A stretch of DNA of 11,780 nucleotides from contig JAIPEK010000043.1 in the NCBI GenBank assembly GCA_021737205.1, forward strand, positions 1 through 11,780, given 5' to 3'. The translations under genes and the position numbers were made by a program. Below the pieces are notes generated by a model. That model made no database searches and was not told the DNA's origin. It saw only the letters and a list, made by a program, of their open reading frames with translations. Below, in pieces: positions 6,385-11,780 of the stretch (position 1 is the stretch's first letter; each line of letters starts with the position of its first letter). Origin of the DNA: Desulfarculaceae bacterium (lineage in GTDB: Bacteria; Desulfobacterota; Desulfobacteria; Desulfobacterales; Desulfobacteraceae).

Positions 6385-8793
6385 CTAAAAATCGAGTGAA
6401 GACACCTCAAGAGCATGGGTCTGGATAAAATTCCTCCTCGGTTCCACTTCTTCGCCCATGAGAAGGGTAAAAATTTCATCCGCTTTTTCCGCATCCTCCG
6501 CCTTGACCTGGAGAAGTTTTCTTTTCTCCGGGTTCATGGTGGTCTCCCACAGCTGATCTGCGTTCATTTCCCCAAGACCCTTGTACCGCTGGATGGTGAC
6601 CCCTTTCTTGGCTTCTGCCATCATATACGCATAAAATGCGTCCATATCGTCAAATCCAGCCGTCTCCCCGGTTTCTGATGCATCCGCCGATGTAACGGCA
6701 AACGGTGGTTTGTCATATGCGGTTACTTTTTCATAGTTTTTCAGCATCCGTTTGTAATCGCCTTTGGACAGAATATTTTTTCCAACCGTCAGAACGGTCT
6801 TTTTGTCCCGGATCACATCCATTTCAAATATATGGAGTTCTTCGTTAAAAACGGGTTGTGTGGTCGAGTATCCTTCATTATGAAGGATGCCGGCCAGGTT
6901 ATCCATATTTTCCCGCTTTTCCAGGAAATACTTGTCCCGTACACCGGCCTTTACCAGCTGCATGAGCAGACTCGTATCGAATTCCCTCTTTTTCAGCCGT
7001 TCGATGGCTTCATAGTATTGAATGAGGTTTTTCAGGAATATATAGAGCTCTTCATACGTGAATGGTATGTCTCTGTCATTGATTCTAACCACCTTGTTTC
7101 TGCATATTCGCTGCAGAAGATAATCATCGAACTCTTCCTCGTTTTTGAGATATATTCCCTTTTTTCCTTTTCCGATCTTGAAAAGGGGAGGCTGAGCGAT
7201 ATACAGATACCCGTTGGTGATCAGGTCCGGCATCTGCCTGAAAAAGAATGTAAGAAGCAATGTCCGTATATGGGAACCATCCACGTCCGCGTCCGTCATA
7301 ATAATTACTTTGTGGTACCGGATTTTTTCTATATCGTATTCCTCTTTTCCGGCACCGGTTCCGAGAGCCGTGATAATATTCTTGATCTCATCGCTTCTGA
7401 GAATCTTGTCAAAACGTGCCTTTTCCACGTTGAGAATTTTTCCCTTCAGCGGCAGTATCGCCTGGAATCTCCTGTCTCTTCCCATTTTGGCACTTCCGCC
7501 GGCTGAGTCTCCCTCAACAATAAATATTTCTCTTTCGGCCGGGTCTGCATACTGGCACTCGGCCAGTTTGCCAGGCAGAGAGGAATCCACAAGGGTTCCT
7601 TTTTTCCGGGCCAGCTCTCTTGCCCGTTTGGCGGCGTCTCTGGCTCTTGCCGCATCCACCGCTTTGTTCAGAATATTTTTGGCTACCTGCGGGTTTTCTT
7701 CGAAAAACCGGCTCAATTTTTCATGGACAAGAGAATCCACGATTCCCTTGACCTCATTGTTGCCGAGCTTGGTCTTGGTCTGGCCTTCAAACTGGGGTTC
7801 CATGAGTTTTACCGAAATTACCGCTGTCAATCCCTCCCGCATGTCATCCCCGCTTATTTTCACATTCTGCTTGTTTTTGGGCAGGTTGCCGGAAGAGGCG
7901 TATACGTTGATGGTCCGGGTCAGGGCTCCTTTAAAACCGGATACATGGAATCCACCCTCTGCCGTGCCTATATTGTTGGCGTAGGAGTAGAGTTTTTCCT
8001 TGAAGGTGTCGTTGTACTGGATAGCCAGTTCCACCTGCACGTCCTTTTTTTCCCCTTCGATGTGAATGGTGTCGTGAAGTGGGCTGCAAGACCGGTTCAG
8101 GTAATTGACAAAAGAAATCAGGCCCCCTTCGTAACAGAAATCATCCTTTTCAAGGGTCCGTTCATCCTCTATGATAATGCGGATTCCCCTGTTCAGGAAT
8201 GCAAGTTCTCTCAGGCGCCTGGACAGCTTTTCATAATCGAATTCATTTTCGTTCATCACCGTAAAGTCGGGCTTGAAACGGATCCGGGTTCCCTTTTTTT
8301 CAGTGGCCCCTTTCTGCACAAGCTCGGTCTTTTTCAATCCCCTGGAATAGATCTGATGATAGATGACTCCGTCTTTGTAGATTTCCATATCCAGCTCTTC
8401 GGAGAGTGCGTTAACCACGGATATACCAACCCCGTGCAGGCCGCCGGAAACCTTGTAAGACTCCTTGTCGAATTTTCCGCCCGCGTGAAGTTTTGTCATG
8501 ACCACCTCGGCAGCCGGCATGTTTTCATGCTCGTGCATTTCCACCGGTATACCGCGGCCGTTGTCTTCAACACTCACGCTCATATCCGAGTGAATTACCA
8601 CGTTGATTGTATCGCAGTATCCTGCCATAGCTTCGTCGATACTGTTATCCACCACTTCGTAGACCAGGTGGTGAAGCCCTTCCAGATCGACATTTCCGAT
8701 ATACATCGACGGCCGTTTCCGAACCGCTTCCAGTCCTTCAAGTATTTTTATACTTGTGGCACCGTAGTCACCTTGTACATTGTCTTCTTTCAT
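6385..8793 (-). CDS. gyrB: DNA gyrase subunit B
   Basis: This 802-residue ATPase subunit of DNA gyrase acts with GyrA to introduce negative supercoils. The GHKL ATPase shows EVVDNSIDEA (E46 is the catalytic glutamate), DNGRGIP (D78) and GGLHGVGISVVNALS. The transducer has GQTKTKLGN at about 337-345. The TOPRIM domain has EGDSAGGSA (E428) and DADVDGSH (D501, D503), and the C-terminal motif RYKGLGEMN is present. The length matches E. coli GyrB (804) and includes the insertion of about 160 residues after TOPRIM found in long Gram-negative GyrB. GyrB is preferred over ParE by length and by linkage to dnaN. The ATG at 8793 is chosen: it overlaps the dnaN stop as ATGA and has CAGGT upstream. An in-frame ATG at 8820 would add nine residues and has no ribosome site. 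The stop abuts that of the convergent chemoreceptor gene. Confidence 0.97.
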   Translation of the reverse strand: MKEDNVQGDYGATSIKILEGLEAVRKRPSMYIGNVDLEGLHHLVYEVVDNSIDEAMAGYCDTINVVIHSDMSVSVEDNGRGIPVEMHEHENMPAAEVVMTKLHAGGKFDKESYKVSGGLHGVGISVVNALSEELDMEIYKDGVIYHQIYSRGLKKTELVQKGATEKKGTRIRFKPDFTVMNENEFDYEKLSRRLRELAFLNRGIRIIIEDERTLEKDDFCYEGGLISFVNYLNRSCSPLHDTIHIEGEKKDVQVELAIQYNDTFKEKLYSYANNIGTAEGGFHVSGFKGALTRTINVYASSGNLPKNKQNVKISGDDMREGLTAVISVKLMEPQFEGQTKTKLGNNEVKGIVDSLVHEKLSRFFEENPQVAKNILNKAVDAARARDAAKRARELARKKGTLVDSSLPGKLAECQYADPAEREIFIVEGDSAGGSAKMGRDRRFQAILPLKGKILNVEKARFDKILRSDEIKNIITALGTGAGKEEYDIEKIRYHKVIIMTDADVDGSHIRTLLLTFFFRQMPDLITNGYLYIAQPPLFKIGKGKKGIYLKNEEEFDDYLLQRICRNKVVRINDRDIPFTYEELYIFLKNLIQYYEAIERLKKREFDTSLLMQLVKAGVRDKYFLEKRENMDNLAGILHNEGYSTTQPVFNEELHIFEMDVIRDKKTVLTVGKNILSKGDYKRMLKNYEKVTAYDKPPFAVTSADASETGETAGFDDMDAFYAYMMAEAKKGVTIQRYKGLGEMNADQLWETTMNPEKRKLLQVKAEDAEKADEIFTLLMGEEVEPRRNFIQTHALEVSSLDF

Positions 8794-9911
8794 GATACCT
8801 GCATCGCCATTATCAAGCATATAAGTTTGTCGTTGTCCGTCTCTTTGATCAGACAGGGGCTCTTGGCGTCCTTTATGTAAAGAGTTATATCATCCGTTTC
8901 CATACCCTTGAGCGCATCAATGAAGTACCGGGGATTAAAAGCTTCTTCTATACTCTCTCCCTGATAACTGATCGACAGAGTGTCCTTGGATTCTCCGATT
9001 TCGGGATTTGTGAGAGTGGCGGTGATCTCGTCGTCCTTGAACTGAAGAATGATGCTTTTGTAATCATCCGACGTTAAAATCGACATCCGGCGCATCATGG
9101 TCATCAGCATGGACCGGTCCGTTTGCACCGGCTCCATCACCGAGGTGTTTAAAAGGCCTCTGTAATCAGGGTACTCCCCGTCAAGAAGCTTTATCATCAG
9201 AGATTCGTCATCCTTTGCAACGATCAGGTGATTGTCTTTGATTCCCAGGCTGACCGGACCGTCCAACCCTTGTATGAATTTACCAATCTCGAAGAACGCC
9301 TTTTTCGGTACCAGGACGTCCCCTTCGGGAAATTCGATTTCCCCTGTGTATTCAAAGTCATAACAGTGCAGGCGTCGCGAATCGGTGGAAACCACCCGCA
9401 TCTTTTTTTCCCCGGTATCGTCAAGCTTTTCCAGAAGCACGCCCAACACATAGATCCTTTTTTCATCCTGGACGTATGAAATACAGGACGTTATATCAAG
9501 GGCTTTTTTCAGTTCACCCGGATCGACTTCAATAAAACTCACGTTTTCAATCAAGGGGGTTTCCGGAAAATTTTCCCAGTCCGAGGTGACGATGTTGAAG
9601 ACCACCTCTCCCCTGCCGATTTCCACCCAGCGGTTTTCCACTTCATTGATGCGGATTTTCTGATCCGGATATTCCCGGATGATTTCAAACAGTTTTCCCG
9701 CATTGATGGAAATGGTTCCCTCCGTGGTCACATCCGCTTCATACTTTCCGAAAAAAACAGTTTCAAGATCATTGGCCCGAATTGTAATATGATTGTCCGC
9801 TGCATTAATCAGAACATCAGATGTAATGGAGAGGTTGGTTCTTTTGCCGGTTATCCCCTGAACTTTTGAAAGTGCTCTTGAAATCGTGCTTTTATCGATT
9901 GAAAAATTCAT
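8790..9911 (-). CDS. dnaN: DNA polymerase III beta subunit (sliding clamp)
   Basis: This 373-residue protein dimerises into the ring that tethers DNA polymerase III, and also binds MutS/L, ligase and other partners. The family pattern is clear: N-terminal MNFSIDKSTISRALSKVQGI, then LSITSDVLINAADNHITIRANDLE, then LFEIIREYPDQKIRI, with VSTDSRRLHCYDFEY in domain 2 and FNPRYFIDALKGM in domain 3. The length is normal (E. coli 366). The usual C-terminal MPMRL is replaced by MAMQVS, a mild difference near the partner-binding pocket. The start at 9911 has TAAGGA about 7 bases upstream, and an extended -10 promoter lies some 40 bases upstream. The stop codon overlaps the gyrB start (ATGA). recF, often found between these genes, is absent. 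Confidence 0.97.
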   Translation of the reverse strand: MNFSIDKSTISRALSKVQGITGKRTNLSITSDVLINAADNHITIRANDLETVFFGKYEADVTTEGTISINAGKLFEIIREYPDQKIRINEVENRWVEIGRGEVVFNIVTSDWENFPETPLIENVSFIEVDPGELKKALDITSCISYVQDEKRIYVLGVLLEKLDDTGEKKMRVVSTDSRRLHCYDFEYTGEIEFPEGDVLVPKKAFFEIGKFIQGLDGPVSLGIKDNHLIVAKDDESLMIKLLDGEYPDYRGLLNTSVMEPVQTDRSMLMTMMRRMSILTSDDYKSIILQFKDDEITATLTNPEIGESKDTLSISYQGESIEEAFNPRYFIDALKGMETDDITLYIKDAKSPCLIKETDNDKLICLIMAMQVS

Positions 9912-9948
9912 TCTTCGTCCTTACGCTATCTTGATTTCCAAATTCATA

Positions 9949-9977
9949 ATTATATCATTATTTAGTATATATGAAAA
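9949..9977 (-). promoter_or_regulatory. Extended -10 promoter for dnaN-gyrB
   Basis: The minus strand has TGATATAAT (9949-9957), a perfect -10 with the extended TG motif. TTTTCA (9972-9977, four of six matches) lies 17 bases upstream as a weak -35. Transcription would start near 9942, leaving a leader of about 30 bases before the dnaN ATG. This gives dnaN-gyrB a promoter separate from the upstream RdgC-like genes. Confidence 0.6.
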
Positions 9978-10003
9978 TGTAATAATAAAAATAAAGGGTG
10001 TTC

Positions 10004-10149
10004 AAATGTTTAAAAATGGATAATCTCTTGTTTTTATGGTTTATTTTGTCCTTTTTTATGTTAAAAATAATGTCACAATCAGTTTCACAATCCCTTTGTT
10101 TTCAACCGCTCTTTTTTGTGTGTTGAAAAAGGAAAAGTTTTAAACATTT
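10004..10149. repeat. AT-rich intergenic repeats upstream of dnaN
   Basis: A perfect 12-base inverted repeat spans this segment: AAATGTTTAAAA (10004-10015) and TTTTAAACATTT (10138-10149, touching the stop of the RdgC-like C-terminal gene). Inside it are two direct copies of TCACAATC (10073-10080 and 10085-10092) and an 8-base inverted repeat TTTTCAAC (10099-10106) with GTTGAAAA (10122-10129). Counted by eye, 9961-10080 has 24 G or C in 120 bases, about 20 percent, far below the flanking genes. One DnaA-box-like TTATCCATT lies on the minus strand (10015-10023), with seven of nine matches to TTATCCACA. The repeats are seen directly. Their role (regulatory sites, mRNA end, or origin-like DNA) is not known. 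Confidence 0.55.
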
Positions 10150-10693
10150 AATTGTACGATTCAATCCAGCTTTTGATTTTCTTTACATCCTCGGATCTAA
10201 AGGATTCCGAAGCCCTTCTTTCCATATACGTGTTGAAAAGAATGTCAAGAACGTCAAAAACCCGGTCGCAGAAGTAGGCTTTTTCAATCACCGAACCTTC
10301 TAATTCATCGGACCCGGTATCTTGTGAACCTTTTGATGAAGGTGTTTTCAAGCCCGTTACATTGAAACTTTCCCCTTTAATGGTAAATTTAAATTCATCT
10401 TCATCCAGGGTCAAAAGAAGGTTTATTTCCGTGACGACCGCCCCTTTTTTCAAAGCGGTCAGTCCTTCTTCAAGACCTGCTTTGTCCCCTTTAATGGTAA
10501 TTTTTTCCCTGGCGTCCTTTTTTTTGTCGTTTTCAAGAACAAGGCTGTTTCCGATTTCAAGAGTAAGGTTTTTATAATCGGCCCCGGTGAGCGAAAGCAG
10601 ATTTAAATCGTTCTCCGCCAGATACCAGATCCATGTGAGAAAATCGTTTCCTATGAACTTGTATTTGTTGTATCCTGTTGATATGTCAAGCAT
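10148..10693 (-). CDS. RdgC-like protein, C-terminal half (separate gene)
   Basis: This is a 181-residue soluble protein with no signal or membrane segment. It opens with a conserved-looking FIGNDFLTWIWYLAE (residues 13-27). A segment at about 49-118 then runs LVLEND, a kinase-like-free stretch ITIKGDKAGLEEGLTALKKG, AVVTEINLLL, and FKFTIKGESFNVTGLKTP. This order resembles, from memory, the second half of E. coli RdgC (a short repeat around a GKVVTKLAL strand and a beta strand pair ending in LKRLKF). A Ser/Gly/Asp linker (119-133) and a helical end (KAYFCDRVFDVLDILFNTYM) follow. GAGGT lies upstream of the ATG, inside the end of the preceding gene, and the gap is only 5 bases, so the two are surely co-translated. 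RdgC binds DNA as a ring and restrains RecA. The assignment rests on a remembered pattern and neighbour context, so function is tentative. Confidence 0.62.
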   Translation of the reverse strand: MLDISTGYNKYKFIGNDFLTWIWYLAENDLNLLSLTGADYKNLTLEIGNSLVLENDKKKDAREKITIKGDKAGLEEGLTALKKGAVVTEINLLLTLDEDEFKFTIKGESFNVTGLKTPSSKGSQDTGSDELEGSVIEKAYFCDRVFDVLDILFNTYMERRASESFRSEDVKKIKSWIESYN

Positions 10694-10698
10694 GGGGT

Positions 10699-11313
10699 TT
10701 ACCTCGAATAGCCGGCCGGCGCCGTGTTATAGATTATGTCCTTTTTTTTGTCCGAAAGACTCGAGCGCTTTTCCACCATTGTGTAGGGAAACAGCCGGAT
10801 CGGTTTGAGGTTGAAGGACTTGGAAAAAAGGGTTTCAAATATTTCATTGGCCGCCTTCTGGGTTGTATACAGATAGACGGTTGACTTCTCATAGTTCCAC
10901 AACACTTCGTATATATTGGGAACCGAAGGTATCTCCCGCAGAAGACGGTCGAGCACCTCCTCTTTGATTTCCGCTTTTTCGTTCTTGCTGATGAATTCCC
11001 GGCCGCTCTTTTCGAGCCTTCTGGCCGTCTCGATGGAAACGTGCTTTTTGACAAGCTTTGCCGGAACGCTCTTTTTGTCCACTCTCAGATGAAAAAGAAA
11101 AAAAGTGCCGAAAACAAATGAATTTTTTTCGAAATCCGGGTCGTACGGGCTTTCAAAAGGAACCCACCCCACGGACAGTTCACTGTATTCGTTTTCGATT
11201 TTCGGAATGGCGTATTCTGCAAGTCCGTCCCGCACTGTTTCCATGACCGAATCTTCGAATGAATCGTCTATATGATATCTTGAAATGGATGATGTAGCAG
11301 ATAGAAATCCCAT
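10699..11313 (-). CDS. RdgC-like protein, N-terminal half (recombination-associated)
   Basis: This 204-residue soluble protein resembles the first two thirds of RdgC, a DNA-binding ring protein that limits RecA loading. From memory, the order of features matches E. coli RdgC: SVGWVPF (47-53) against MGWVPP, a beta strand FFLFHLRVDKKSVPAKLVKK (71-90), a charged helix ending in KAEIKEEVLDRLLREIP (113-129) against SLKDEVLHSLLPRAF, the paired strands VLWNYEKSTVYLYT (137-150), AANEIFETLF (154-163), and LKPIRLFP. The protein stops where E. coli RdgC continues, and the adjoining gene seems to supply the rest. AGGAG lies about 6 bases before the ATG at 11313. An extended -10 is found upstream. Both halves look intact, with their own ribosome sites, so this looks like a stable split and not a recent frameshift. 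Family assignment is probable; the role here is inferred. Confidence 0.72.
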   Translation of the reverse strand: MGFLSATSSISRYHIDDSFEDSVMETVRDGLAEYAIPKIENEYSELSVGWVPFESPYDPDFEKNSFVFGTFFLFHLRVDKKSVPAKLVKKHVSIETARRLEKSGREFISKNEKAEIKEEVLDRLLREIPSVPNIYEVLWNYEKSTVYLYTTQKAANEIFETLFSKSFNLKPIRLFPYTMVEKRSSLSDKKKDIIYNTAPAGYSR

Positions 11314-11363
11314 TGAATCTCCTGTTAAAATAGTTGAAAAATCGGGTTTGTGACCGAATTTTT

Positions 11364-11372
11364 ATTGTACCA
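11364..11372 (-). promoter_or_regulatory. Extended -10 promoter for the RdgC-like pair
   Basis: The minus strand reads TGGTACAAT: a TG extension, one base, and TACAAT (five of six matches). No good -35 is seen at 17 bases (TTTTTA), as is common for extended -10 promoters. Transcription would start near 11357, giving a leader of about 44 bases. The element faces away from the PFOR promoter and overlaps one copy of a GTACCAT direct repeat (11367-11373). Confidence 0.45.
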
Positions 11373-11400
11373 TATCAAACGGAATATAAAAAGATTGGTA

Positions 11401-11429
11401 TTTACATATTCCCCTGAGTATTGTATTAA
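11401..11429 (+). promoter_or_regulatory. Candidate promoter for the PFOR gene
   Basis: TTTACA (11401-11406, five of six matches to TTGACA) is followed after 17 bases by TATTAA (11424-11429, four of six). Transcription would start near 11436, about 42 bases before the ATG. A second GTACCAT copy (11438-11444) sits right at the predicted start. Confidence 0.5.
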
Positions 11430-11477
11430 ATTCAAACGTACCATTTTTAAGATTCTCATGGAAAAAGAGGTGATTAT

Positions 11478-11780
11478 ATGAACAGCAAGATGCAGACAAT
11501 AGACGGCAACACAGCAGCCACACATGTCGCGTATGCCATGAGCGATGTGGCGGCCATATATCCCATCACACCTTCGAGCCCCCTTGGCGAGATCGCGGAT
11601 ACATGGGCTTCCAAAGGAAGAGAGAACATTTTCGGCAATGTGCTTCAGATCAAACAGATGCAGTCCGAAGCGGGCGCCGCAGGGGCGGTGCACGGATCTC
11701 TGGCCGCGGGCGCCCTGACCACGACGTTCACCGCTTCCCAGGGACTTCTTTTGAAAATCCCCAATATGTACAAAATCTCC
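11478..11780 (+). CDS. por: Pyruvate:ferredoxin (flavodoxin) oxidoreductase, N-terminal part (cut by right edge)
   Basis: The reading frame is open from the ATG to the end of the window, giving 101 residues of an enzyme of roughly 1,200. It begins MNSKMQTIDGNTAATHVAYA, then AAIYPITPSSPLGE (25-38), MQSEAGAAGAVHGSLAAGAL (61-80) and TTTFTASQGLLLKIPNMYKI. This is the unmistakable start of the single-chain PFOR (NifJ) family. The visible part is the thiamine-pyrophosphate-associated pyrimidine domain; YPITPSSP forms part of the pyruvate site in known structures. The enzyme oxidatively decarboxylates pyruvate with CoA to acetyl-CoA and CO2, reducing ferredoxin, and is typical of anaerobes and oxygen-sensitive. 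GAGGTGAT (11467-11474) is an excellent ribosome site for 11478; a second in-frame ATG at residue 5 is less well placed. Iron-sulfur domains lie outside the window. Confidence 0.96.
   Translation, partial: MNSKMQTIDGNTAATHVAYAMSDVAAIYPITPSSPLGEIADTWASKGRENIFGNVLQIKQMQSEAGAAGAVHGSLAAGALTTTFTASQGLLLKIPNMYKIS

Noticed and set aside
8794..8820. gyrB start at 8820
   Set aside because: It would add nine residues (MLDNGDAGI) with no ribosome site and a longer overlap with dnaN. The ATG at 8793 has an ATGA overlap and a CAGGT upstream.
7723..8880. Long open frame on the plus strand (385 codons), plus others at 6832-7506 and 7214-7984
   Set aside because: They lie opposite gyrB, which has clear family motifs across its whole length. 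The antisense products show no recognisable domain and no ribosome site, so they are frame shadows of a GC-balanced conserved gene.
9912..10149. Chromosomal replication origin (oriC)
   Set aside because: The DNA is AT-rich and near dnaN, but there are no exact DnaA boxes and only one partial one. dnaA is not in view. The sequence alone does not support the call.
11416..11440. Rex redox-repressor site at the PFOR promoter
   Set aside because: TTG and CAA half-sites occur (11421-11423 and 11433-11435), but the spacing is 9 bases where the Rex palindrome needs about 12, and the inner bases do not match.

Overview
The window looks like chromosomal DNA of an anaerobic member of the former Deltaproteobacteria (Desulfobacterota), probably a sulfate-reducer-like lineage. 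The grounds are the 16S 5' end at the left edge (the GAATGAACGCTGGCGGCGTGCTTAA form), a pyruvate:ferredoxin oxidoreductase at the right edge, a chemoreceptor whose tip reads AAGAGEAGKGF, and an RdgC-like protein split into two genes. This is inference from remembered family features; no search was run. I see no insertion sequence, phage gene, CRISPR array or tRNA.

Layout. 1-51 is the start of a 16S rRNA gene on the minus strand. Its leader and a strong promoter (TTGACA, 16 bp, TAGAAT, A/T-rich upstream element) lie at about 52-265. Diverging from it on the plus strand are a tandem universal-stress protein (408-1259) and a BCCT osmolyte transporter (1246-2730), overlapping by 14 bases. An AlaC-type alanine aminotransferase (2847-4055) and a membrane chemoreceptor (4219-6384) follow on the same strand. 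The chemoreceptor converges on gyrB with the two stop codons touching.

The minus-strand block 11313 to 6385 reads, in transcription order, RdgC-like N-terminal protein, RdgC-like C-terminal protein, an AT-rich intergenic stretch full of short repeats, dnaN (sliding clamp) and gyrB (gyrase B), the last two joined by an ATGA overlap. In many bacteria recF sits between dnaN and gyrB and dnaA stands upstream. Here recF is absent and the RdgC pair stands upstream, so a putative RecA modulator lies beside the clamp and gyrase. A divergent intergenic region (11314-11477) separates this block from the start of the PFOR gene on the plus strand.

Most genes are ordinary housekeeping or accessory genes. 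The points most worth a second look are the split RdgC module and its place next to recF-less dnaN-gyrB, the repeat-rich AT stretch upstream of dnaN, and a terminator-like hairpin with U tract at the very start of the rRNA transcript.
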